A DNA stretch of 64,000 bases from Terriglobia bacterium (GTDB taxonomy: Bacteria; Acidobacteriota; Polarisedimenticolia; Polarisedimenticolales; JAIQFR01), in contig JAIQFR010000004.1 of the NCBI GenBank assembly GCA_020073205.1, forward strand, positions 26,648 through 90,647, in the 5' to 3' direction. How positions within the stretch are numbered: the stretch's first letter is position 1; each line of letters begins with the position of its first letter. Positions 53,996 to 62,075 of the stretch are shown here, in pieces. Made by a program: the position numbers and the translations under genes. The notes under the pieces are model-generated. The model searched no databases. It saw only the letters and a program-made list of their open reading frames with translations, and had not been told where the DNA came from.

Positions 53996-54029
53996 TTAAT
54001 CCCGCTAATCCGCGGATTTGCGGGATTAA
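53996..54029 (+). terminator. 34-bp near-perfect palindrome behind the primase gene
   Basis: Arms TTAATCCCGC (53996-54005) and GCGGGATTAA (54020-54029) enclose a second palindrome, AATCCGCGGATT (54007-54018). Only a single T/T pair breaks the symmetry. It lies 17 nt past the stop codon with TTTT just after it, so it can act as a terminator; its perfection would also suit a protein-binding site. Confidence 0.6.
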
Positions 54030-54260
54030 TTTTCACGAAAGTCCCGGTGAAATCGTGAGCCTCGGGTCGTTGCAGCGACGTCCTGCCGAGCAACGCCGGG
54101 TGGATTCGAGCCGCTCGGACCTGGCCTCCGTCTTGGCCCGAGGTTTCTTGCGGTTGTTGGAAAAAGCGCGCAACTTCGCCGTTTCTGAGACCACAGAGGT
54201 GCGGGATGGCCTTGATGTTCCTCGCCGTGAAGACCCTCATGTTGGGGACAGGAGGCCACC

Positions 54261-54758
54261 GTGGAAGGCAGCGTGATCCGGGAGATCCAGCGCCTCCGGG
54301 CAATGAGCGTCGGCGAGCTGCGCGAGGAGTGGCGGCGCCTCCATGGCGAAGACTGCAGGTCCAAGAGCAAGGATTTCTTGTACCGCAGGCTTTGCTGGAA
54401 AACACAGGAACTTGCCTATGGCGGGCTCTCGGCGGCGGCAAAAACGAGGATCGCCGAACTGGCCCCGGACACGTTCGTGCGGGCGCGAGTGCCTATCGGG
54501 TTAGCGCCTCCCGCCGTCGAGCCCGCCCTGGTCGAGGAGCCGCCCCTGACCCGCCGCGATCCTCGCCTGCCCAGCCCGGGCACCGTGATCTCTCGCCAGT
54601 ACCACGGGCGCGAGCTGCGGCTCCTCGTGCTCGACGACGGCTACGAGCTTGAAGGTGTCCGGTACGCCTCGCTCACCGAGGCCGCGAAGGCGGCGACCGG
54701 TTCGCACTGGAACGGGAAATTGTATTGGGGCGTCACCCAACGGAAGCGGAAGTCCTGA
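54261..54758 (+). CDS. DUF2924 family protein
   Basis: 165 aa, GTG start with GGAGG 5 nt upstream. Family features: VGELREEWRRLHGED (about 16-30), CWKTQELAYGGLS (about 45-57), and the C-terminal PGTVISRQYHGRELRLLVLD, EGVRYASLTEAAKAATGSHW. DUF2924 proteins are consistently found directly before a large serine recombinase in prophage-like modules; their role is not known. Here the stop overlaps the recombinase start (TGATG). Confidence 0.88.
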   Translation: MEGSVIREIQRLRAMSVGELREEWRRLHGEDCRSKSKDFLYRRLCWKTQELAYGGLSAAAKTRIAELAPDTFVRARVPIGLAPPAVEPALVEEPPLTRRDPRLPSPGTVISRQYHGRELRLLVLDDGYELEGVRYASLTEAAKAATGSHWNGKLYWGVTQRKRKS

Positions 54759-56344
54759 TGTCCCGCGCGGCGCGGAACGGGAGGCTCTCGGCGGTCGCCA
54801 CCGCCACTGCTCCCGTCCGCTGCGCGATCTACACGAGGAAGAGCACCGACGAGGGCCTGGACAAGGACTTCAACTCCCTGGACGCCCAGCGCGAGGCGGC
54901 CGAGAACTACATCGCCGCGCAGCGGGAGGAGGGCTGGACCGCCACCCCGGATCGGTACGACGACGGCGGGTTCAGCGGGGGCACGACGAACCGCCCTGCC
55001 CTCCAGCGCATGCTGGCCGACGTCGAGGCCGGGAAGATCGACTGCGTGGTCGTCTACAAGTACGACCGCCTGTCCCGGTCGATGCTCGACTTCCTCCAAG
55101 TCCTGGACTTCTTCAAGCGGCGGGGCATCAGCTTCGTCTCCGTCAGCCAGAGGTTCGACACCTCCACGCCCGTGGGCGAGATGACGCTGAACATCCTGCT
55201 GTCGTTCGCCCAGTTCGAGCGGCAGATCATCGGGGAGCGCACCAGGGACAAGATGCGTGCGGCCCGTCGGCGCGGTCGGTGGACCGGTGGGATGCCGCCT
55301 CTGGGTTTCGACACCGCGCCCGAGGGTGGAAAGCTGGTCGTCAACCGCGATGAGGCCGAGCAGGTGAAGGCGATCTTCGAGCTGTACGTGGAGAACCCCT
55401 CCCTGATCGCGGTCGCGCAGGAGCTGAACAGGCGGGGTTGGCGTAAGAAGACCTGGACAACGAAGGACGGGAAGGAACGTCGTGGGAAGGACTGGAACCG
55501 GGTCAACCTCCGGCTCCTGCTCACGAACCCGTTGTACGTCGGTCGGCAGCGGCTCGGCGACGAGACGTTCAAGGGCGCGCACGCGGCGATCGCGCCGAAG
55601 GCGCTGTTCGACAAGGTGCAACGGTTGCTGGCCGAGAACCGCGGCAACGGCGGCGGCTCGTCTAGGAATCGGCACGGGGCGCTGCTTCGTGGCCTCCTTC
55701 GGTGCGCGGCGTGCGGGACCTCCATGGTCCACGCGCCCTCGAAGAACAACGGGAAATTGTACAGGTACTATCGCTGCATGAACGCGATGCGTAAGGGCGC
55801 GGCGGCGTGTCCGACGAAGGCGGTCCAGGCTGACCGGGTTGAGCAGTTCGTCGTGGACAGGATCCGGTGCATCGGCCAGGACCCGGCCTTGCAGCGCGAG
55901 ACCTTCGAGGCCGCCCTCGCCCAGGTCGCCGCCGAGCGTCGGGGTCTCAAGGCCGAGACGAAGCGGAGCGAGCGGGATCTGGCGGCATCCCGGCGGGACG
56001 TGGAGCGGCTGGTCGGTGCCCTGTCGCGATCCACCGGCGCGGCTGCCGATGCGGTGCACGCCGAGCTCGTCGCGGCCCAGGAGCGCGTCGGGGTCCTCGA
56101 GTCTCGGGTCGCCGAGGTCCGGGGCCGGGAGACCACCCTGGCGGCGCAGCAGATCAACGAAACCGACCTCGCCCGGGCCCTGGAGGCGTTCACGCCGATT
56201 TGGGACGTGTTGCTCACCCCGGAGAAGGAGCGGGTGCTGAACCTGCTGATCGAGAAGGTGAGCTACGACGGCGAAAGCGGCAAGTTGGACATCGCGTTCA
56301 AGCTCGCGGGGATCGCCACCTTGGCCGCGGAGGTCGCGTCGTGA
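54758..56344 (+). CDS. Large serine recombinase (integrase)
   Basis: 528 aa from ATG 54758 overlapping the DUF2924 stop. The resolvase domain has AIYTRKSTDEGLDKDFNSLD with nucleophile Ser29; the helix E region is DRLSRSMLDFLQVLDFF. The recombinase domain includes LLTNPLYVGRQRLGDETF. A zinc ribbon follows (RCAACGTSMVHAP, then YYRCMNAMRKGAAACPTK), and a coiled-coil at about 385-470. Expected to integrate and excise the element through a 5'-phosphoserine intermediate. The C-terminus (FKLAGIATLAAEVAS) is complete, unlike the recombinase at 21.9 kb. Confidence 0.92.
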   Translation: MSRAARNGRLSAVATATAPVRCAIYTRKSTDEGLDKDFNSLDAQREAAENYIAAQREEGWTATPDRYDDGGFSGGTTNRPALQRMLADVEAGKIDCVVVYKYDRLSRSMLDFLQVLDFFKRRGISFVSVSQRFDTSTPVGEMTLNILLSFAQFERQIIGERTRDKMRAARRRGRWTGGMPPLGFDTAPEGGKLVVNRDEAEQVKAIFELYVENPSLIAVAQELNRRGWRKKTWTTKDGKERRGKDWNRVNLRLLLTNPLYVGRQRLGDETFKGAHAAIAPKALFDKVQRLLAENRGNGGGSSRNRHGALLRGLLRCAACGTSMVHAPSKNNGKLYRYYRCMNAMRKGAAACPTKAVQADRVEQFVVDRIRCIGQDPALQRETFEAALAQVAAERRGLKAETKRSERDLAASRRDVERLVGALSRSTGAAADAVHAELVAAQERVGVLESRVAEVRGRETTLAAQQINETDLARALEAFTPIWDVLLTPEKERVLNLLIEKVSYDGESGKLDIAFKLAGIATLAAEVAS

Positions 56345-56712
56345 CCGCCCAGGCGACGGTGAGCTATGCGGTCGATTTCAGGCGGCCGCTCAAGACCGAG
56401 GCCGCCCCGGAGCGTCCGGGCCGGACCCTCCCCGTCGCCCGCCTCCTCGCCCTCGCCCACGCCATCGACGCCAAGATCCGCTCTGGCGAGCACGACGACC
56501 TCGCCGACGCCGCCAGGAAGCTGGGCCTCACCCGCGCCCGGGTGACTCAAATCTCGAACCTGCTGCTCTTGGCGCCCACGATTCAGGCGGCGATCCTGGC
56601 GTGGCCGCCGATCACCGAGGGGCGGGACCCGGTCACGGAGCGGACCCTGCGGCCTATCGTGCGTGAGCCGGATTGGCGCCGACAGATTGTCTTGTGGACA
56701 GAAACCCGATGA
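56341..56712 (+). CDS. Small accessory protein of the DUF2924-recombinase module
   Basis: 123 aa from GTG 56341 overlapping the recombinase stop by 4 nt. The middle contains an HTH-like segment: LADAARKLGLTRARVTQISN-LLLLAPTIQAAIL, similar to the ParB/KorB-type HTH. Not otherwise recognised. The tight GTGA overlap shows it is part of the same operon, and may direct excision or control. Confidence 0.72.
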   Translation: MTAQATVSYAVDFRRPLKTEAAPERPGRTLPVARLLALAHAIDAKIRSGEHDDLADAARKLGLTRARVTQISNLLLLAPTIQAAILAWPPITEGRDPVTERTLRPIVREPDWRRQIVLWTETR

Positions 56713-56966
56713 CCGTGATGCGCGCGAGATGGGACGAGTTCTCGGAGGCCACGCTCGATTGGGCCAGGACGGGTAGGCGTCCCGGCCCCCATGCCTTGAC
56801 GCGATCCCACACCGTCTCGAGTCCGCGCTTCAGCACCCACCCGCTGTTGGCCGGGGCGGCTTGTGGTTATCCCCGCAATGGGGTGTTTTCCGGCTCGTCC
56901 AAAAGTTTGGTCAACGGGCACCTCCTTTGAACGTGAAAGAAGTCTAGCACAAGGGAGCATCAGACT

Positions 56967-57551
56967 ATGCCCCACCTCACCCCGCCGACCCTGACCACCG
57001 CCGAGCAGAAGGCGATCCTGCGGGCAACGGCCGCCAACGTGCGCGACCACACGATCTTCTCGATGGCCCTCGGCACCGGCCTGCGCCTGGCCGAGCTCGT
57101 CGGCCTCAACGTCGGCGACGTGTTCGCACCGGACGGCACGCCCCGGGCCCGCGTCCGGATCCGGCCCGAAATCGCGAAGGGTGGCCGTGCGGCGGACGTG
57201 TTCTTACCGGACCGGCTGGTCACGAAGCTGAAGCGGTTCTGGAGGTGGAAGCGCGAACGCGGTGAGGACCTGGCCCCCGGCGCTCCCCTGTTCTGCAACC
57301 AGTCCCACCGCCGCATCTCGAAGCGCCGGGTCCAGTTCGCGTGGAGGACGTGGCAGCAGAGGGCAGGGTTCGATCGGCTGTACCCCTTCCATTGCTTGCG
57401 CCACAGCGCGGTGACGGCCGTCTACCGGGCCACCCACGACCTGTTCCTGGCGCAGCGGTTTGCGCGCCACGTCAGCCCGCTCACGACCGTCGTCTACACT
57501 CACCCCAGCGACGAGGAGATGGCAGCGCGACTGCGGCATCTCCTCTGTTGA
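56967..57551 (+). CDS. Short tyrosine recombinase (phage integrase family), catalytic domain only
   Basis: 194 aa. The catalytic domain has ALGTGLRLAELVGLNVGDVF (first Arg), a Lys-containing beta-turn (IAKGGRAADVF), HCLRHSAVTAVYR (His-x-x-Arg) and FARHVSPLTTVVYTHPS (His and probable nucleophile Tyr). The N-terminal SAM-like core-binding domain (about 100 residues) is missing, so DNA binding may be altered or supplied by another protein. It lies at the right end of the phage-derived region and converges with the nuclease-like gene 11 nt away. Confidence 0.85.
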   Translation: MPHLTPPTLTTAEQKAILRATAANVRDHTIFSMALGTGLRLAELVGLNVGDVFAPDGTPRARVRIRPEIAKGGRAADVFLPDRLVTKLKRFWRWKRERGEDLAPGAPLFCNQSHRRISKRRVQFAWRTWQQRAGFDRLYPFHCLRHSAVTAVYRATHDLFLAQRFARHVSPLTTVVYTHPSDEEMAARLRHLLC

Positions 57552-57562
57552 GTGAAGTGTGC

Positions 57563-58780
57563 CTACTTGTCCACCAGCCGCTTCCGAAGCTCGCCGAAAA
57601 GTTCCCGACCTGCCTCGACAATCTCTTGCCTAGGCTCGGGTTCGGGCCGCTCGAGGAATACGTAATCCTCGGCTCCGCCCCCTTCCCCTGGCGCCGTCGT
57701 GGTGATCCCGATCGCCTTGCTGACCCGGCAATATGACTTTGCCAACGACGTCAGTCGGAGGAGCTCGCCACGTCGTTCCGTCCGCCTGTCCTTCGGTAGG
57801 GGACTCACGACGTACAGTAGACAATCATCCCTTCGACGGCTGCAGGTGAGGAACCAGTCTGTGCATTGCGCTTTCGCGACCCCAGAGGCCAGCCGAACTG
57901 CCCTCTTCCCGAGGGCAACCCGCCGCGCGCGCGGAATCGCCGCTAGGGTTGAGGCGATGATCGCATGTGAGGACCTTCCACCGCTTTCGATACGCTCGCC
58001 GCCCACCTCGAGCGGCTCGAGATCGGGATCGATATCGTGGCAGCGATCGATGAGGATGTCGATGATCCGACCAGGGAGCACATCGATCGCCCCCGCGAGC
58101 ACACCTCGCCAAAACTCAGCTGTTGGTCGTGCGTCTTCGACGGTGAACTCATCGCCTCGGCCTCTCGCCCTAACCGCATGAATCTCCTCGAATCGGTCAA
58201 CGTAGTACTCGAAGACGTCTTCCTCCTCATGAACCCTCGGGTCCAGCGTCGGCACGAGTACGTCGGTACGATGTTCAAGGTAGTCAATGAGGTCCCATGG
58301 CGTATCGAGGAAGGACGCAAGATTGGCGAAGTCGCTGTACGACAAGACGTGAATCGGGAAGGCGGCCGTGGTCACGCTCGATACGAGATCTCCGGCCTTG
58401 TACGGAGGAGAATCATGGTGCAGAACCGCGAGGCCATACATGAATCTGTGTTCCGTCGCGTCGAACAAGACCCGGGTTCTTCTCTGGTTGCTTACGTACC
58501 GCACTCGCCCCGTGCGCAGGGCACGAATCCCGCCGTGAAGCTGTCTCACCGCCTTCTTGAGGTTCTTCGCGGCCCAAGCCGTTGGGTCGCGCGTGTCCGA
58601 AGTCTTCGCCTTCGCTTGGATCACCAGGGCCACGTCGCCGAAGAGCACGAGCACGTCGGTGACCTCATTGCCACCCTCGTGCCTCGGTGACCTGAAGACA
58701 AAATCCGGTGAAAACGCCGCCTCGACCGCGGCTTGCACCGCGTCCTCGGCCAGTTCCCCGAGTCTCTTGCGGAAACGCAT
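57563..58780 (-). CDS. PD-(D/E)XK nuclease-like protein
   Basis: 405 aa from ATG 58778-58780 (MRFRKRLGELAEDAVQAAVE); the frame runs to 58951 but that part has shadow composition. The first ~75 residues have the pattern EVTDVLVLFGDVALVIQAKA-KT, i.e. D-(x)n-QxK, like NERD/Mrr-type nucleases. The middle and C-terminus are mixed helix/beta with DDCLLYVVSPLPKDRRTERR. Not identified beyond this. It may be a defence gene next to the integration module, or a cargo gene. The rest of the family is unknown. Confidence 0.6.
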   Translation of the reverse strand: MRFRKRLGELAEDAVQAAVEAAFSPDFVFRSPRHEGGNEVTDVLVLFGDVALVIQAKAKTSDTRDPTAWAAKNLKKAVRQLHGGIRALRTGRVRYVSNQRRTRVLFDATEHRFMYGLAVLHHDSPPYKAGDLVSSVTTAAFPIHVLSYSDFANLASFLDTPWDLIDYLEHRTDVLVPTLDPRVHEEEDVFEYYVDRFEEIHAVRARGRGDEFTVEDARPTAEFWRGVLAGAIDVLPGRIIDILIDRCHDIDPDLEPLEVGGERIESGGRSSHAIIASTLAAIPRARRVALGKRAVRLASGVAKAQCTDWFLTCSRRRDDCLLYVVSPLPKDRRTERRGELLRLTSLAKSYCRVSKAIGITTTAPGEGGGAEDYVFLERPEPEPRQEIVEAGRELFGELRKRLVDK

Positions 58781-58977
58781 CACGAAGATCCACACGGATT
58801 TGCGGGCCGCAGAGCGCCCCTGCCCGGGCCTGTCGGCAAGAGGATAGCAGCGCAGCGACGCGGGGGCCTCCTCTGCACCATGCAAGGAACGCCGGGTCAC
58901 GAGGACCAGGATACGGCCACTACTTCTGCCGAAGTGGAAACGGGTGTACAAGAGGGCGACGGTAGGAGGGACCCTCC

Positions 58978-59826
58978 ATGAAACTCGTCGCTCTCCTTGG
59001 GATCGTCGTGCTTGTCGCGGCTTTGGGGGCCTGGGCCAGTGAGCCGGGGCAGCCGCTGGATTGCAGCGATTGGGTGTTTCTGCAACCCGGTTACTCCTGC
59101 GGGGTTTACAGCCCGTTCGGCGCCGCCATCTCCAGGCCGATGCATCAGCGCGGTGCCAACAGAGTGATCGACAACGCGGGCGCGCTCATCACGGTCGTTG
59201 GCTCCAACGACAGCTACCCGCAGCTTCTCAACGACTACGTCGAAGTCCGACGCTACAACGGATTGACTGAGACGGTCATTGGGTTCGTCCAGACGCGCGG
59301 CGGAGATCACATCGTTGGCATCGACGGCGAGGCCGGCATCGGCTACGATTCTCCAGAATTGGCCGGTGGCATCGAGTTTGATGCAGTGAACGGCCGGCTG
59401 CTCGTCCCGTTGGCGAGCAGTGGGCGACGCTGGATCGCCGCAATCGACGGCTTTGCCAAACTGCTTGACATCTTCGAGACTTACACCCCATCGACGTCCA
59501 CGCTTTCGTTTAGGGTCCCGGCCATTCCGGAAGGCATGGGCGGTGCCGACTACTTCGACACGTACTGGGGTGACCTGTCCACGGTGGGGAGTTGGTGGCA
59601 GGCCCACGGGTTGCAATGCCATTGCCCCGCCGCACCGCCCGCTCGGGGCGACTACCTGACCGTGCCCGACACCCTTCCGACGCCGCAACCCGGCCACGGC
59701 TACTACTACGTCACCGCGACGACGTACCAGGGGCAGACGAGGTACGGGAGAAAGACGAGCGGCGGGATGTTGAGCGGGAGGGACCCGGCGGTCCTACCGG
59801 CTTGCGCCTCGGAAATCACGCCATGA
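58978..59826 (+). CDS. Secreted protein of unknown function
   Basis: 282 aa with signal peptide (MKLVALLGIVVLVAALGAWA) and GGAGGG upstream of ATG. The mature protein is Gly/Ser/Tyr-rich with Cys pairs (DCSDWVFLQPGYSCGVYSPF and LQCHCPAAPPARGD); the C-terminal ITP tail contains GHGYYYVTATTYQGQTRYGR, a strand pattern seen in FN3-like C-terminal domains. No enzyme motif. Confidence 0.7.
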   Translation: MKLVALLGIVVLVAALGAWASEPGQPLDCSDWVFLQPGYSCGVYSPFGAAISRPMHQRGANRVIDNAGALITVVGSNDSYPQLLNDYVEVRRYNGLTETVIGFVQTRGGDHIVGIDGEAGIGYDSPELAGGIEFDAVNGRLLVPLASSGRRWIAAIDGFAKLLDIFETYTPSTSTLSFRVPAIPEGMGGADYFDTYWGDLSTVGSWWQAHGLQCHCPAAPPARGDYLTVPDTLPTPQPGHGYYYVTATTYQGQTRYGRKTSGGMLSGRDPAVLPACASEITP

Positions 59827-59931
59827 AGTGATTCGTGCGCTTTGAGAAGTGGACATCGAGGACGTGGAGGCCCACACGGCCGGATACCGGAGGCAGATAG
59901 GTCTTCCATCGCCGGGTGAACAGAGAACACT

Positions 59932-60291
59932 GTGAAACACAAAGGAATACTAGTCGGCGGGGCCATCGTGGCCGGTGTCGCGCTCATCGGCGTGCTCCTC
60001 GCGGTTCTGGCCGCATGGGTTTACGAGAACAGCTACACATACCTCCCGGCGGAGAAGCCGCCGGCCCAGGGAGACCTCAGATGCCGGGGGAGCGAGATGC
60101 AGGCGTTCACAAACGGACATTGGTATCTTTTCACGGACTGCGCGAGGGAGACGCAATTGACGTTGGCCGCGACCCCCGTGGACGCGATTGACCATGGAGG
60201 CCCGAAGACCTGCGGGTCCGGCCCCAATGCCTGCGGGTGGAAATGGCCGAAAACGGTTTGCTGCTACTACCCGCTCGTCCGCCGCGATTGA
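59932..60291 (+). CDS. Small secreted or membrane-anchored protein
   Basis: 119 aa, GTG start. One N-terminal TM or signal segment (GILVGGAIVAGVALIGVLLA) precedes an extracytoplasmic domain with four or five Cys (DLRCRGSEM, FTDCARETQ, KTCGSGPNACGWKWPKTVCC). Not recognised. It is followed by another small membrane gene on the same strand. Confidence 0.6.
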   Translation: MKHKGILVGGAIVAGVALIGVLLAVLAAWVYENSYTYLPAEKPPAQGDLRCRGSEMQAFTNGHWYLFTDCARETQLTLAATPVDAIDHGGPKTCGSGPNACGWKWPKTVCCYYPLVRRD

Positions 60292-60363
60292 CCCCGAAGG
60301 GAATGAGTCCCCAAACGCTCATTATGGGACTGAAGAGTAAGACGAAGGTGAAGGGGAGGGAGC

Positions 60364-60600
60364 GTGCTTAAGACTATCGGTCTGATCGTCGCCGTTTACT
60401 GCATGGCCCGTCTCTTCCAAGTTCCCGCGGAATCAGCCAAGACGGAGGCCCGTTTTGTCTGGCTCTGGATAATGTCGATCGGAGCCATCGTCCTGATTTT
60501 CTTCATGACTGTGGACCTCCTCCTCTCCAATTTCGGCTCGTCTCCTGAAAGTGTGATCACTCGAGAGGGAGGTCGCCGCACCCATGCCAGATGGCGGTGA
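60364..60600 (+). CDS. Small two-helix membrane protein, 3' end replaced by ISL3 insertion
   Basis: ORF of 78 aa from GTG 60364 with GGGAGGG upstream. Two hydrophobic segments (TIGLIVAVYCMARLFQVPAE and WLWIMSIGAIVLIFFMTVDL). Residues after SNF come from the IS. Excising 60536-61886 restores SNFELPKVP and stop (61904-61906), giving a 63-aa protein. Function unknown. Confidence 0.65.
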   Translation: MLKTIGLIVAVYCMARLFQVPAESAKTEARFVWLWIMSIGAIVLIFFMTVDLLLSNFGSSPESVITREGGRRTHARWR

Positions 60601-61878
60601 TGTAGGTCTGGGTCGTGCGGTAGCCGTAGGCGCGATGGCTGACGACCTTCACCTTGTTGTTCATTCCTTCGAGGGCGCCGTTCGACACCCGCAGTTGGGT
60701 CCAGGCCAGGATGCCGTCGAGGTGCTCGCGGATCATCCGGGCGAACTTCTTGAAGGGCTGGAGTCGGCTGTGGCTGGCCCACCAGAGCCACTGCTTCAGG
60801 TAGGGCTCGGCCCAGCCCGGACGCTTGTAGTCCCAGAATCTCTGGAACGCTTCCTTCAGGTAGTAGGCACGGACGATCGGCTGATTCCGGCGACAGAGCG
60901 CCGACAGGCGCCTTTTCTCTTCGCGCACGAGGTTCCAGGGGTTCTTCAGCCACAACCAGCGAGTGCGCTTGAAGGCGCTCTTCTCCTCGCCCGTCAGCCG
61001 ACGCCAACTCTCGCGACGGACATCGTCCACGGCACGGTTCAGGTGCTGCACCACGTGGAAACGATCGAAGACGACGATCGCCCGGGGCAGCTTCTCGCGC
61101 ACTGCGGCCAGATAGACCGACCACATGTCGCAGCAGACGATCACGATCGAACGCGCTCGACGCGGACCCAGCCACTCGAAGAACCGCTTCATCGTGTCGG
61201 CGTCGCGGTTCTCTCCGATCCACACCAGCCGACTTCGCTCCAGGTCGTAGACAAGCGTCAGGTAACGCTGCCCCTTGCTGCGCGACACCTCGTCGATTCC
61301 GATGACTCTCAGGGCCTTCCACGGGCGCAGCTTCAGCCCGCGCTCTACGGCGCTCTTCACCGCCGCCGCCACGGTTTTCCAGTCCACCCCGTAGTGCATC
61401 GCCGTTTTCTTCCAGGACAATTCTCGCGACAGCCGAGCGAGCGCCAAAGACAAGGCCCTCGTGATCCTCTGCCACGGGTCGGCCCAAGGCACATGCTCGA
61501 TTCGAGGTCCACAAGCCTGACACGACACTCGGCACGGGCTGTAGGCCAGCACCAGCGTTTGATCCCGCACGCGCAGATCGCGCCACCGCCTCCGAGGGCG
61601 GCGCGAGTGAACGCGTCGCGTTCGCCGCGAACACCTTCCACACGTGAGCTGCCGCCCCTCGATCCGCTCGATCTCCGCGACAAGATGCCCGGCTTCCTCC
61701 CGGACCTCCCGCACGCGGTGGGCTTTCAAGCGGAGCCCCTTCCTGATACAAGTCTCCAGGCGCATCGGTCCCGGCCCTCCTTTCGCAGGCATACACACCC
61801 ACGAAGGGTAGCCGGACAGCCGATGCGCTTTGCATTTCAACCACTTACGGAGCCTTCACACTTTTCGGAGAGGAACCC
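60536..61878 (-). mobile_element. ISL3-family insertion sequence, 1343 bp, 8-bp target duplication
   Basis: CAATTTCG occurs at 60528-60535 and 61879-61886, directly flanking the element. The inverted ends are GCTCGTCTCCTGAAAGTGTG (left) and, on the minus strand, GGGTTCCTCTCCGAAAAGTG (right), sharing TCTCC and GAAA(A)GTGTGA. One transposase gene on the minus strand. Confidence 0.9.
60557..61765 (-). CDS. ISL3-family transposase
   Basis: 402 aa from ATG 61763-61765 with GGAGGG upstream; a longer frame to 61840 is in the IS end. N-terminal zinc ribbon (TCGRCSRRTRRVHSR, RVSCQACGPRIEHVPW) precedes the DDE core: GIDEVSRSKGQRYLTLVYD (first Asp, about 165), CCDMWSVYLAAVREKLP (second Asp, about 220), VVFDRFHVVQHLNRAVDD and SNGALEGMNNKVKVVSHRAY (Glu, about 378). 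Full length, no frameshift; the element is potentially active. Confidence 0.92.
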   Translation of the reverse strand: MRLETCIRKGLRLKAHRVREVREEAGHLVAEIERIEGRQLTCGRCSRRTRRVHSRRPRRRWRDLRVRDQTLVLAYSPCRVSCQACGPRIEHVPWADPWQRITRALSLALARLSRELSWKKTAMHYGVDWKTVAAAVKSAVERGLKLRPWKALRVIGIDEVSRSKGQRYLTLVYDLERSRLVWIGENRDADTMKRFFEWLGPRRARSIVIVCCDMWSVYLAAVREKLPRAIVVFDRFHVVQHLNRAVDDVRRESWRRLTGEEKSAFKRTRWLWLKNPWNLVREEKRRLSALCRRNQPIVRAYYLKEAFQRFWDYKRPGWAEPYLKQWLWWASHSRLQPFKKFARMIREHLDGILAWTQLRVSNGALEGMNNKVKVVSHRAYGYRTTQTYITAIWHGCGDLPLE

Positions 61879-61977
61879 CAATTTCGAGCTCCCGAAGGTG
61901 CCATAGCTGGGAACATGACAACACCCGCAAAGGTAGAAGCGAACCGGAGGAACGCCGCCCGCTCCACGGGGCCCGGC

Positions 61978-62055
61978 ATGCAGAACGGGACAGAGTGGAG
62001 CCTGGGGACGGACTCGCACGGGAACGGGAGGACGAACACGAACGCGTGTCCGTGA
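61978..62055 (+). repeat. 25-codon unit, copy 1 (MQNGTEWSLGTDSHGN type)
   Basis: 78 nt that can be read as MQNGTEWSLGTDSHGNGRTN plus TNACP and a stop. A second copy lies at 62818-62895. No ribosome site at a normal distance was seen. Homology begins at the ATG and ends at the stop; upstream and downstream sequence is unrelated. Confidence 0.6.
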
Positions 62056-62075
62056 CTCCACAAGTGAGGGCTACA

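Noticed and set aside
53986-54276. Small plus-strand frame after the primase
   Set aside because: Its N-terminus is read from the palindrome and it lacks a ribosome site.
56673-56930. 85-codon frame before the tyrosine recombinase
   Set aside because: Overlaps the previous gene, no recognisable features.
37019-56945. Short AACGTGAAA-containing matches near 37020, 43090 and 56932 as att sites
   Set aside because: Only about 9-10 nt shared with different flanks; too weak to define element ends.
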